In this document: positions 11,441 through 22,476 of the stretch, piece after piece
How the letters are laid out: the number at the start of each line of letters is the position of its first letter
Numbering within the stretch: the first letter of the stretch is position 1
Assembly: GCA_000149265.1 (NCBI GenBank)
Contig: CH001382.1
Span: 71,101-135,100 of the forward strand
Direction: 5' to 3'
Source of the DNA: Ciona savignyi
Taxonomy: Eukaryota; Chordata; Ascidiacea; Phlebobranchia; Cionidae
DNA: 64,000 nucleotides
The notes under the pieces: model-generated
What the model was told of the DNA's origin: nothing
The model's database searches: none
The model's input: only the letters and a program-made list of their open reading frames with translations
Position numbers and translations under genes: made by a program

Positions 11441-14400
11441 TCACCCATTTGTGATATCTTCAATGGAGGCTCCCACACTTTGACTGCGTTTCTTGCAAAT
11501 CTACAAAGTTAGATGTTATCCTCTTAGATGTACCACATTCGATCATCACAGCTGTATATTCAATCGAAAGGTTGCAGGTCCGAAACTTGTCGCTAGCTAG
11601 TCGGTGGTGTCCTTTGGCAAGACACTTTACGTACATTGTCTGAACCAAGCGGATTAATGGGTTCTACTAAATTGAAGGAACGTGTCTATCATATACAACA
11701 CACTGAAATAGCTCCGGTAACCCGACGGTGGGCGCGAGGTGATCTGACGATTGCCCGTGTGTTAACCCCTTGGTTTCCCCATTCACAAGAATAAACATGA
11801 ATACCCTATCCTATCCTGTGGTAACTTGACAGTGAGCACAAGGTTTATCTTAAATTTAAGATGCTTACCCAGGTAATTAACCACAGGTGACATAAAACAT
11901 AGTTATCACAAAACTGTTTTCTTACCTCAACTTTTTTACTGGGGTCGGTTAAGAAGCTATCTCCACTTATATCGGCCGCATATTTGTCATCCTTTTTCGG
12001 ATTTGTAAATTTCACTTTTTTCGGCTTCGTTCTTTGCTTCTTGTTTATGAATTCTTGTGATGAGCGTTTTTTGGTCACGATCTCAGTCTCAATTGGAGCA
12101 GTAAGTTCCATCGACACACTGGAGAAGTTGTCTTCAAGTGTGTTGGAAAGCTCTGGTCTTTTGGAAAGCTCTGGTGCTTTAGAATTCTCTGGTCTTTTTG
12201 AATTCTCTGGTCTTTTTGAATTCTCTGGTCCTTTGGAAAGCTCTGGTCCTTTAGAAAGCTCTGGTTCTTTGGAAAGCTCTGGTCCTTTGGAAAGCTCTGG
12301 TCCTTTAGAAAGCTCTGGTTCTTTGGAAAGCTTTGGTTCTTTGGAATTTTTTGGTCTTTTTGAAATTTCTGGTGATTTTAAAATCTCAATTTCATCCAAA
12401 CATTGTCCAGGAACATCCTCTAAATCTTGTATTCTGTTAAATGGGAACAAACATCATGAAATCAAGAGGTAACTATTTCAGCATGAAGGTGTATAGGTGG
12501 ATTGCTGTTATGTCTTTGTCTGGCAGGTAAATCATTAAGAGAGTATTGGCAGTCAGCTGTAAGGTGGTTGGATCGAAACTAGTTGCAAGCTAGACGTTGT
12601 GTCATTGGGGGGGCACTAAGTGGACATTGCCTGAACCCATTGGAGTTATGGGTCCTCCAAAAACAGTAGAAACATCTAGACCAAACGAACAACAAACACA
12701 CCGCAATATCTCTAGTAATTAGATACTGGATAGCAGTGATAACGCTCCTGTGTTTTTTCATCAACATGGATAAAAAGGAAATTTTCTGCAAAATGTGCAG
12801 GGGCCCTCATTCTTTAATAATGTTTACACACCACACCACTGATAGAAAAACCTCGCATAAAAATTAACATTCCTTACGTGGTATCTGCTGGACTGACGCA
12901 CAAATGGAAGCTTCCATAACTCTCCCCATCTTCATCTGATCCTTGCATCCCAGGTGATCCTTGGATGACAGGTGATCCTTGGATCATAGGTGATCCTTGG
13001 ATGACCTCATCCGATCCTTGCATCCCAGGTGATCCTTGGATGGTTCCCTCCAACATGGACGATTGGATCGACTCAAGTGTCGGCTTCCAGTGCTGAAAAT
13101 GGAATAAATGATGGGGTGATCTAGTCGGGAAAAACTTGGGAGGTTGTTGAGGTATTTATTGTTGATAGCATTAATTATTTGTTATATCACCACATGCCCA
13201 CTGTCATTGTATTGATTATTATAATATAACTTCCATTTGACTACTGGTTAAAGGAATGTTGTTAAATGCATTGCTCCTCAACATAAAGATGTAATTGCTG
13301 CAGGCAGGGGAGAATAGCTTTGGTAACCCTACGGTAGGGCATGAGGTAATCTGAAGATGGCCCCTGTGGCAGCATAATAATCTTAGTACTATATGTCAAA
13401 CCACACTTTTGTTAAAACGGCATAACAAGAATAATATCTTAGTTTTCAGACTAAACTTCTGCATTAAACATACGTGGTGGGAACTACTTACGCCTGCCTT
13501 CTGCTGTCTGGCATCTGGAACAATTTCCCTTTCTGGTGAATTCTGTTCGGTTGGCAACCTGCAAACACCACTTGTCAATTGATGAACAACCAGTTATCAA
13601 GTTGAAACATTTACTCATGTGGTGAAGTATTTAAAGTTGTTCTTCGCATGGAGTTCCTCGTATTCTCTGCCAGAGAGTTGACTTGTTGGAGAAAATTGTT
13701 GAGGGTTTTGTCCCGTTCGTCTAGTTCTCCCTGCATGGTTTGTTTGGATTTATAACATTTGGATTTATTATGTAAAGTTTGGATTTATTAAGTTTGGATT
13801 TATTATGTAAAGTTTGGATTTATTAAGTTTGGATTTATTATTTAAAGTTTGGATTTATTATGTAAAGTATGGATTTATCAACATGTCTTGTTTAGGCAAT
13901 TGGACAATGTAAGAAGGTTAAGTTTTACAGCCATTTTTTTTAAGTTTCAAACTGCAATGAGCTCAAAAATTTCATGTTGTATGCCAACTTTTGACCTTTA
14001 CGCTCTATATCATTTTTATTTACAGGATTTAAGCTATTATGGTGATTTAATGGAGAAATTTTCATCATGTACAAGTTCTGTGTGCTGAGATGGAGAAATG
14101 ACAATTTTTTTTGTTTCTATATTAACCATTGAAACGAGTCATAATTTAATAAGACAACAACCAGCAATTACCTCCAATATTTCCATTCTTCCCCGAAGTC
14201 TTTCCACTTCCACTTGATAAGAGTTTAGTTGGATCATCATATCCATTCTGCTACTCTGTTTAATTATTTTCATAATGTATGTGTTGTATTCTTGTATTGG
14301 AGGTATTTGGTAGTGAATAAAATTAAAGCGAAACACGTCGGGTTATATAGCATGAAATGCACGCAAAGAATGTTACATACCAAGGTAAATGATTATTACA

Positions 14401-15516
14401 TACATGCGGGCATGATAACCGTTGATTACAGGACACAAAATAACTGTCTGGAACCCTGCACGTATTACTACAGGGATAGAAATTAACACATTTTCAAGTA
14501 TGTTGTGTGTATATAATTTTTAATGAATATAGTGTTGGATTACATTACCCGTAATAAGACAGGCAGTCAGGAAATTTAAAAAATATCAGTTTAATCAATT
14601 TAAATATTACGGTCTCATAATTGTATGTGTATAGTACTTTAAAAAAGTAAGGAATTTTTTTTTTTTATAAATATACTTAGAATTGATTTAAACCTGATTC
14701 TAACAAGCAAAGTTATAAATATATGCTGTCACTGTTTTGTATGTACTGGTGTTTAGGAATTGAACATGAGTAAATAATGCTACATTCAACATGATTTTTA
14801 CTGTCATGTCGCAAAACAGTACTAAAAATTATTGCTTATTACAGCTGGGTTTAAAAATGTATTTTAGTGTCAAAAATTCGGGGAAATCAGCTATGAGATC
14901 TCACCAGTAAGGAATGAACTGCAGATTCATGTTTGTGGTTCAAGTTCTTCGTTTGTACAACCATTGCTGCTAGTCGCTTGTTCTTTTCCTTTAGAGCATT
15001 GTTATGTCTTTTGACACGACTAATGAATGCTGTGAAAAGGTAAAAAAATCTTGTTTATTTTTTCAATCAATTCATTGTACCAAGTGCAACAACTACAGCC
15101 ATAATTAACTTAAAAAGTAAAGAAATAAAGCCAAAGTTATAATTTTCTTATTAAGTTATTAAGTGAAATGTTTCGTAAATTCCAAATTCTATTTTTAAAT
15201 ACTTAAAATTTTTATTAGACGGCTTAATGTTTTTTGCTAAGACTATCCAATAATCGACTTACTATTTTCTACGACTATTGAATAAGACACTTACTAAGGG
15301 CATTATCCAATCTCACGAATAGATAGATATCCTGTTTTGATAAATATTAAATTCACACTGTGACAATGTTATACACAAAAACTCACATGAGTCCATCTTA
15401 GAACTGGTACTCTGATTCTGATTCCCAGAAGAATTAATGAATCTTTTTTCCCGATTTCTTGCATGTTTAGCTTTGTTAATAATCAACTTAAGTCGTTGTT
15501 CAGCTGTATCCTCCAT
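11441..15516 (-). CDS. coiled-coil protein, possibly shugoshin-like (8 exons)
   Basis: Exons in transcript order: 15516-15387, 15029-14905, 14255-14172, 13730-13615, 13558-13492, 13092-12878, 12433-11926, 11500-11441. All junctions agree in phase and total 1305 nt (434 residues). Residues 1-43 are basic; residues 44-152 are predicted coiled coil, starting SFISRVKRHNNALKEKNKRL and later YQVEVERLRGRMEILE and NNFLQQVNSLAEN. This resembles the N-terminal PP2A-binding coiled coil of shugoshins (SGO2 has KHNNRALAQAL), guardians of centromeric cohesin. Exon 6 has IQGSP-type pentapeptide repeats, exon 7 about a dozen SKxPEL hexapeptides, then a basic KPKKVKF region. The C-terminus ends KKRSQSVGASIEDITNG; the classic basic SGO motif is not clear, so the family call is tentative while the gene model is strong. 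Confidence 0.72.
11563..11815 (+). repeat. SINE-A copy in the last intron of the coiled-coil gene
   Basis: B-box-like GGTTGCAGGTCCGAAAC through to ATACCCTATCCTATCC. Confidence 0.85.
12126..12370 (-). repeat. coding repeat, 18-bp units
   Basis: About a dozen 18-bp units (GAAAGCTCTGGTCCTTTG on the + strand) encoding SKGPEL/SKEPEL/SKRPEN on the - strand, in frame in exon 7 of the coiled-coil gene. Confidence 0.9.
12540..12780 (+). repeat. SINE-A copy, strongly diverged
   Basis: GGACATTGCCTGAACCCATT and flanking SINE-A-like segments in intron 6 of the coiled-coil gene. Confidence 0.5.
12918..13050 (-). repeat. coding repeat, 15-bp units
   Basis: GGTGATCCTTGGATG-type units encoding IQGSP on the - strand in exon 6. 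A longer block (QGSPGMQGSDE) occurs twice. Confidence 0.85.
13741..13875. repeat. AT-rich minisatellite
   Basis: Repeats of GTTTGGATTTATTATGTAAA with a shortened alternate unit, in intron 3 of the coiled-coil gene, just upstream of an exon acceptor. Confidence 0.85.
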
Positions 15517-15537
15517 TCTTATGTTTTCTGCAATAAA
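15517..15537 (-). promoter_or_regulatory. splice acceptor just upstream of the coiled-coil gene start codon
   Basis: On the - strand TTTATTGCAG precedes AAAACATAAGAATGG, so an acceptor lies about 15 bases before the ATG. It is either a trans-splicing acceptor or the end of a short intron after an untranslated exon. Confidence 0.4.
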
Positions 15538-15562
15538 TAATTTAGGTAATGTCCGAGTCTGG

Positions 15563-15799
15563 GGGTGCCTCTAAATACTACAGGACCGCTTGGATCGCTT
15601 TGAGCGCTTGGATCACTTAGATTGCTATGAAAAGTAATTCTAACCCTGCCCCAAACACTAATCTCAACCCCAGAATGAACTTTAACCCCAACCCTAACAT
15701 TAATATCATGGCTTTTGTAATTACGAAGTGTAATAAGCGATCCAAGCGATTCAAGCGCTACATGCGATCCAAGCGGTCCTGTAGTATTTAGAGGTACCG
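15563..15799. mobile_element. MITE with long inverted repeats and a 9-bp duplication
   Basis: Arms of about 33 bp: GGTGCCTCTAAATACTACAG at the left and its near-exact inverse at the right, also containing GGACCGCTTGGATCGC. The flanks repeat CGAGTCTGG (15554-15562, 15800-15808). The interior contains CCCCAACCCTAACATT. Related copies lie at about 23930 and 38038. Confidence 0.85.
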
Positions 15800-15803
15800 C
15801 GAG

Positions 15804-16027
15804 TCTGGTGGTTTAGTGTGACACCCTTAAGCCAAATGGTTGCAGACCTTGCAGTTTCGCAACTGGTTTAATGGGTTCTACTAAATTGAAGGAACATGTG
15901 AATCATACAGAACACACTGCAATAGCTCCGGTAACCCGACGATGGGCGCTAGGTGATCTGACGATTGTTCGTGTATTAACCCCATTGGTTTCCCATCGAC
16001 AAGAATAAAAATGAATATCCTATCCTA
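15804..16027 (+). repeat. SINE-A copy with internal deletion
   Basis: The head joins directly from GCAACTGG to TTTAATGGGTTCTAC, skipping the middle, then continues to ATCCTATCC. Confidence 0.8.
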
Positions 16028-16389
16028 TTTCTTCCCTTAAATTCATGATTTAAAATCCAAGATTCATTTATTTGGTTGTGTAAGAAATTTTCTCCAGATT
16101 TGGACCCTTAAACCTAAGCTACAATCAGCTGATCAATTAAAAAGGATATCAGTAAAGAAATATCCGCCAAATTTGAAACGATCCAATTGTAACTAGAATG
16201 GTGAAATTATTTTGGTTAAATCTAAAATAGTACGCAAGATAAAATGTTATCTTTCGTATTAATCCAGGTACTTACTAGTTAAACAGTGAAAAGGTAAATT
16301 GAAGATTAAAAGCGACGAGAAGCTTTTATTGTTTTCAGAAAAAATAAAATTCAAATCTCGTACGAAAAAATGTTCACACTCGGTGTCGC

Positions 16390-16565
16390 TATAACGTAAG
16401 AACATAATTGTTATCGGGGACGTTGTTGTGTCCGTACGGGCTTGTGACCAAATGGTTAACGCGACCGATACATATACCGACTCTAATACAAAAAAACGGT
16501 CCTGTTGACGAGCCTATTATGGGTTCGAAACTTAGCTCGGTAAAAAAAAACGTTGTTGTGTCCAT
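16390..16565 (+). repeat. SINE-B copy
   Basis: A-box-like TGACCAAATGGTTAACGCG, then B-box-like GGGTTCGAAACTTAG and an A-rich end. It lies about 430 bp upstream of ZDHHC exon 1. Confidence 0.7.
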
Positions 16566-16996
16566 AAAGTGCGAGAAGGTTTTTATGACAATAGTTTAGC
16601 ATTATTTAGATTGGTTAAGGGGTAATTTATAGTTATTTAACAAAAAATGTATTCTTAGTTTAAATTAACTTTTTAAACAAATCTGATATACAGATACTCC
16701 GTAATACGGGTGTATTTTTTTTATCAAAATACCTTTTTCAATATCTGGGTTTTAAGTATAGTAATAAAATCTAAACATTAATATTTTTAAAACTTAATTT
16801 ATCCATAATTCTTTATATAGAACTTTATATGGTTCATTTTATTTAAAACATCACCAGGTGTATATCCGATTTCCCGCTTGGTGGGGTTTATTTTTTTAGA
16901 TGCGACCAATAGACCGTAACTACAGATGTCTTTAACGTTGACTACAATGTAAACAAAATCACTTCACTGCAGTTTTCGAGGTCAAGCGGCAGCAAA

Positions 16997-19900
16997 ATGT
17001 GTGGTAGAAACCAAATTACCGGTACCAATAAGACCGATGAAACACCCCTAGTCCGTAAAAATGGATGGAATCAACCTGTTAACGGATTGCAGGTTTGGCA
17101 TAGCTCTAACTTTGTGTTTTTTGTTAATTTGTTTATTTATGCTTCTTTACAACGTTAATCCGGATAAATTAAAATTAATCTTATCACCAAAATCAGATTT
17201 TAAATATTTTAAGCCTATTACAACAAGTCTTAGTTGGCTAATGGTTGGCTGCCAAACTATAGTTATATATTGGCTTAACATTTATGTTTTAACTCTTTCC
17301 CTCCCAACTCGCCATATATGGCGAGTTGGTGGGAAAACATGGTATCCCGTCTGTCCATAAATGGATACAAATCTAAAAAACGATTTCTCCGCAATGCGTA
17401 ATGGTAGAGACCTCAGCTATGGCTCATTCGATCAAGGAAACCCTATATTTTATTCTCTGTGATTATCGTGGAGAAATATTAAAAATGCGAGGAGTGATAG
17501 CCTTTCTTTTTCAAGGCTTCGCCTCTTATTTCTATCGATTTTACACGAATTTACAAGTGACTAACTCAGCCAATAGGAGTCGTGTTAACTTGCAGAGAAG
17601 CTCTTTTTGTCAAGCAAGTCTTTCTTTACATTCTCTGTGAATTTCGTGCCGTTGAGATAAAAAGGAGAGCGTTGGTGACGTTTTCGCAGCAGGCGGTTAT
17701 GCTTCGTGTTCACCAAAGCATGAATCCAGCTGGGCCTGCTGAGCGCACGCTAAAGAAAAAGGCGGCGAGACTAGCTAGTTCGGTGTGCCCTGCTTTGAAG
17801 AATATTGGATATAGTATTTGCGTTTGTTTGGTTTTGTATGCCCTTTTTACACTTCCTTGCACTGTTCTTTTTTATACTTTTTACTATTTTAGTTCTACAA
17901 AACTAAAAACTTCAATGCGTTTTGGTTCAAGTTTTCATAATATAGTCAGAAAAAAGGGAAATTTCAATTACAAATAGTAAAAAAACTACTGAAGATAGAA
18001 ATACAGTTCGAATTTTCCTGAGTACAAAAACTATTAGACAATCTACATTCCAATTTTCATTTCATTTGGGCATTCCAATAATAAGTGAGTATTTCGTTTG
18101 TCAGTGCACCTCAAATTTTTCAAAGTCGAGCAGAATTTTCTTTGCATAAAAAGTGGTGTTCACTAAAGTTTACATAATATATTCTTTATTAGAGGTAGAT
18201 TTTAGATGTGCAGCTTGTTTAAAAGAGGGATAAATTATCTTTCCAACCATACTAAATATTAAATCATAGCATAAACTTTAGAAAAACTGTGCTAATTTGA
18301 AAATGACTAAAAATTGTAAAAAACACTGCGGGACAGCATGTTTGAATTAATGCATTTGGCCGGGAGTGAAAGAGTTAACGTTGGCCCAATGTTTTCAGAA
18401 AATACAATAGGCAAAAAATAACATGGGCGCAAGTAACTATTTGAAATTTTGCGTTTTCTTTATAACTTGTGTATTTTAGTAACTTTTGGGTTTCTTTTTC
18501 TTTAAGTAACTTTTGTCTTTTCTCTTTGTTTATTTGTTTCTTTACAACGTTATTTTGAATCATTAAATTAATCAAGGCAACAAAACCAGATTTAAAAATA
18601 TTTAAACCTGTTACAACAATCCTCTGTTGGCTAATGGTTGGCTCACCAACCATGGTTATGACAAAATATATGTGCAAGGTAATTTTGTATTTTCCGTTAT
18701 ACTTTTGTGTTTTAAGTAACTTTTTCTATCTTTAAATAACTTTGTTTTCTCTTTTAAATTTGTTTATTTCTGTTTCTTTACAACATTATTTTGGATAAAT
18801 CAAAATTAAAATCCAAATTAATTTTGGATAAATCAAAATTAAAATCCAAATTAATTTTGGATAAATCAAAATATCAAAAAATTAACCAAAACTTCGCTAA
18901 TCTGCTGGACAGTAGGTCGGGACAACACACTATTCTGCGGGACAGTGGAAAATGGTGGATAGGGGTATTTTCATCACTACCCCCATAAGCTGAATGGGGT
19001 ACCGGTATATAATAAGCAGAAAGGGTTAAAATATCATAACATATCCCCTTAAGCTACCGTGTTAGTGACAAAAATACTTTGTTTGCCTTGTTATATAGTG
19101 TGTTGTCCCGCTCTGCTATCCTGAAGATTAGTAAAGCCCAAAACCGGGTTTAAATAATATTTTAAACCTTATTGTATCCCAAGCCTTAGTTGGCTAATGG
19201 TTGGCCGATCAACTATATTTATTGGCTTAACTTTTCTGTTTTAATGTTGGCCCAATGTTTTCTTAATATAAATATAGACTTATATTGCCAACTAACTTTT
19301 GTGTTTTCTTTTTAACTTGTATTTTTAAATAACTCTTAGGCCTATGTTTTCTCTTTTAAATTTTCAACTATTTAGCTCAATGGGTTAGTGCATGGCCTAT
19401 TAACCAAAGGGTTGCAGGTTCAAACTGGTTGCTAGCTACTCTGCAATTATGAATGGCTCTTAACAAATGGCATTGCCTGAACCATGCTGGGTTCCTAATG
19501 GGTTCTACTAAATTAAAGGAACGTATAAATCATACACAACACACTGTAATACCTCTGGTAACCCGACGGTGAGCGTGAGGTAAACTGACAATTGCCGTGT
19601 AATAACCCCCTTGCTTTTCCCATTCACTTGGCTAAACAGGAATACCATGTCTTATACTATAAATTTGTGCATTTAAGTTTGTTTACAATATTTTTTTTTA
19701 ATAAATCGAAATTAATTCTATTACTAAAAACAGGGTTTAAAAAATATTATAAACCTTATTGTAATTGTGTATCAATCCTTTGTTGGCTAATGGTTGGCTG
19801 ACCAACTATGGTTATTTAATGGCTTAATGCAGTGGTTCTGAACTTTTTTTGTTGCATGCCTCTCTTTTCCTATTTTAAATCTTTTCATTCCTCCCCTGAT

Positions 19901-21472
19901 GTATAAAGTACCCACAACTCGATTCACTACTAGATGAAATAAGGAAAAACACATATTCAGAGATGTATTTATTTGAACTGCATATTATACGCTAAACCAT
20001 TTCAGTGTTACGCAAAGGCCTATAGGTCTAAAAGTAGGACTACATAATAATAACAAATGTCATCAATCAAAATTTTTTTAAATAATCGCCCTAGTGTCAT
20101 ATAACACAAAAGTATAAAATGCACAAATTCCTCCCCTGAAATCCTGAAATTCCTACCTGGTTAAGAACCACTGGCTTAATGAGTCTGTTTTAACGTTGGC
20201 CCAATGTATCCTTAAGATAAATATAGCCAAAATAACTTTCATGGGCAAGTAACTTTTGTGTTTCTCTCTCTTTAAGTAACTTTTTTGTTTTCTCATTAAA
20301 TAAAAAGGAAAAAATATAATTTTTTTGTGGCTCTACAAAAAAACGTAATTAGTTGTTATTTAAAAAATAATATATATATGTAGGGATGCACAATATAAAA
20401 TTTCAAATCTCTAGAGATTCACCGTGGACTAACTTAAAACGCACGCACACTGTCACTTTTGCCAGGCTTTAAATGCGCGTTCAGCGTACCTTTAAAAATG
20501 ACGCAATTATTCTATATGCAGAAAAGGTATTTAGAGACTTAAAATTTTTAGTATTGGCAATATTTATTCCATTTAAACCACACTATGTTTTTTAAGAATG
20601 ATATCATATGTGTTAGATTAAAAGCAATAATAGCTAGTCTTAATATCTTAACTGGAAAGACAAAAATCGTCAGGTGTTTTATATTATTTTTCTCACCCAT
20701 CCATTGCAAAGAACCTCTTATCCTCCTTATTCCTGGCAGATAGTGTTGAGAGACATAACATGTAATGGCGAAAATATTTTTTTACTTAAAATTTATTGAA
20801 AATTTAAAATTAACGTCATCATAAAATTTATTTTTAGCTTTGTACAAATCAGCAAATCAACTTCAGTTATTTGTTTCGCTAATTATATCCAAAGAAAAAA
20901 GTATTAACATCAGACAAATGTAAGAACTGAAACGCTGTCACACAAATTCTAACAACCTTAAATTCGCAGAGTGAAACTAAAACAGGAAAATTAAAAACGC
21001 ATGTTTGGGCAAAGAAGCTCAAATAAATCATAGAAATCGTAATAATTAAATAAAACAAGAGATCCTGCAGCTTCACTAATGTTGGCCCTAATTCATTTGT
21101 GCACAATTAATCCTGATAAATCAAAATTAATCTTCTCCCAAAAACGGGTTAAAAAATATTTTAAACCTTATACAACAAGTCTTAGTTGGCTAATGGTTGG
21201 CTGACCAACTATAGTTATTTATTGGCTTAACGTGGCTGTTTTAACGTTGGCCCAATGTTTTAAGATAAATATAGCCATATTTTAAAATTGATCTCTTTTT
21301 AATGGTACAGTGCTGCCACTAATAGGTATGTTGCCTCGCATGTTATACTTATGTTGGCCTCAATTCACATCTCCAGGTATTCTCGTGGATACTCCTTGTT
21401 TACTTCGCGGTGCTGTTCTACGCGGTTGAGGGGATTGCTTTGACACGATTCTGGTGGCCCGTTGCATTCACG
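16997..21472 (+). CDS. ZDHHC1/11-type palmitoyltransferase, exons 1-2 (N-terminus)
   Basis: Exon 1 is 16997-17092 (32 codons, ATG to a CAG|GTTTGG donor) and exon 2 is 21377-21472 (32 codons, CTCCAG acceptor, ACG|GTAAAG donor); both are phase 0. The junction reads VRKNGWNQPVNGLQ then VFSWILLVYFAVLF, which matches from memory the start of vertebrate ZDHHC1 (RRNGW...PLQ followed by the first membrane helix). Exon 2 is almost wholly hydrophobic and ends RFWWPVAFT, exactly where exon 3 (822-1000, phase 0) would continue. The family S-acylates cysteines of client proteins in ER/Golgi-type membranes. Oddity: exons 3-5 lie upstream of these exons in the window, not downstream. Intron 1 (4.3 kb) is filled with repeated units and inserted elements. 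Confidence 0.82.
17293..18374. mobile_element. TTAA-flanked (piggyBac-type) non-autonomous element
   Basis: Ends CTCTTTCCCTCCC and, inverted, CTCTTTCACTCCC, flanked by TTAA (17289-17292, 18375-18378), inside a repeat unit. An 18-bp palindrome CTCGCCATATATGGCGAG lies near the left end. Two open frames (17401-17640, 17582-17977) resemble no transposase. Confidence 0.7.
18793..18872. repeat. 32-bp tandem repeat
   Basis: Two and a half copies of a 32-bp unit containing AAATCCAAATTAATTTTGG. Confidence 0.85.
19369..19660 (+). repeat. SINE-A copy with a clear tRNA-like head
   Basis: The head TTTAGCTCAATGGGTTAGTG and the B-box GGTTGCAGGTTCAAACTGG match tRNA promoter boxes; the body and tail follow. 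Confidence 0.85.
19830..20173. mobile_element. hAT-type MITE
   Basis: CAGTGGTTCTGAACTTTTTT at the left and GGTTAAGAACCACTG at the right; exact 8-bp duplication GCTTAATG (19822-19829, 20174-20181). It splits one of the intron-1 repeat units. Confidence 0.9.
20330..21104. other. ZDHHC intron 1, AT-rich, nothing recognised
   Basis: No exon-like frame with splice sites; includes a short TA run near 20370. Confidence 0.4.
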
Positions 21473-21940
21473 GTAAAGCTTTTTACCATCGTTGACCATT
21501 AAGCGCCAATTGAGTTGTATTGATGTATTCTTCGTACTTTAGATTAATTGTGTGGCAGTATTGGTGTTTGTTTCACACTTTTATTTCACTAGAAATGGCC
21601 CGCTGCATTCACGCTGGTGGCCCGTTGCATTCACGGTATTTACCATGATTGATTTTACCACAAAGCTCCAATTTACCACAAAGTCTATTTACCATCATTG
21701 GGTTCACTTACAAAGCGCCAATTGAGTTGTATTGCTGTATTCTTTTATTGTACTTTAGATTAATTGTGTGGGAGTAAGAGTTTTTGTTTCTCACTTGTAT
21801 TTCATTAAAAAATGATATCACACACTTGCTTATTGGCCAGCTGACACATTGTACTGAAGGTAATTTGTAGCTTTAATGCCTTTCTTACCAACTGAAATTT
21901 GGAATAAATAAATCAAAATGTACCCCTAAATTGCACAATT

Positions 21941-22040
21941 NNNNNNNNNNNNNNNNNNNNNNNNNNNNNNNNNNNNNNNNNNNNNNNNNNNNNNNNNNNN
22001 NNNNNNNNNNNNNNNNNNNNNNNNNNNNNNNNNNNNNNNN
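21941..22040. other. assembly gap of 100 N between ZDHHC exons 2 and 6
   Basis: Exactly 100 N, a conventional placeholder for unknown length. The right edge falls inside a SINE-A copy. Exons 3-5 of the ZDHHC gene would be expected here. Confidence 0.9.
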
Positions 22041-22190
22041 TTGCAGTGTGTTGTGTATGATTCACATGTTCCTTCAATTTGGTAGAACCTATTAAGCTGC
22101 TGGGTTAAGGCAATGTCCGTTGAGTGTCTTCCCCAAGGACACACTGAATTGCGTAGCAATAACCAACTGAGCTAATTGGTCGGACTATTT
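22041..22190 (-). repeat. SINE-A copy cut by the assembly gap
   Basis: Begins in the middle (TTGCAGTGTGTTGTGTATGA) directly after the Ns and ends with a good tRNA-like head (- strand TTAGCTCAGTTGGTTATTGC). Confidence 0.85.
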
Positions 22191-22299
22191 TACGGAGTGG
22201 TGTAAATTTTGGGTTCGAACAATAATTTTACTGCCTTAATGTTAAATTTAACCTGTTTTAATGGAACTTGTGCATTTCAACCATTTTGAAGTTAATTTT

Positions 22300-22460
22300 T
22301 ATTTTTACTATTACATAGTGTGGGGTTACAGAAGCTATTACAACTTGTGTGAAATTAAAGACTGTAGTTTTGTTTCAGTGCAACCCATTCACCCACTGGG
22401 TTCAGGTGATATCCACTAATTAATAGCTCTTGGTTTCGACCCCACAACCTTTTTTACGAC
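22300..22460 (-). repeat. variant SINE module
   Basis: CACTGGGTTCAGGTGATATC and TAATAGCTCTTGGTTTCGAC recur at 31790-31860; a SINE-A relative with a different middle. Confidence 0.6.
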
Positions 22461-22476
22461 GAAACAAATTCTCCAG

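Larger units (their letters stand above)
17093..21300. repeat. repeated intron-1 units of the ZDHHC gene
   Basis: At least five copies of a module containing TTAGTTGGCTAATGGTTGGC, CGTTGGCCCAATGTTTTC and AAGTAACTTTTGTGTTTTCT, at about 17150-17300, 18375-18690, 19125-19330, 19670-19830/20174-20330 and 21105-21290. The first copy starts right after the exon 1 donor. Copies are separated by inserted elements. Confidence 0.75.

Noticed and set aside
11984-12472. Long + strand frame rich in repeated Ser/Leu/Glu/Phe motifs
   Set aside because: It is the antisense of the SKxPEL coding exon. The - strand frame is joined by phase-correct introns to seven other exons, so this one is a shadow.
17401-17977. 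Overlapping + strand frames as a gene
   Set aside because: They lie wholly inside the TTAA-flanked element, in two frames, with no splice context or family resemblance.
20879-21106. 75-residue - strand frame as a possible exon
   Set aside because: AT-rich low-complexity product next to an intron-1 repeat unit; no splice sites fitting a neighbour.
21926-22159. Frame running through the N gap
   Set aside because: It consists mostly of unknown bases plus SINE sequence.
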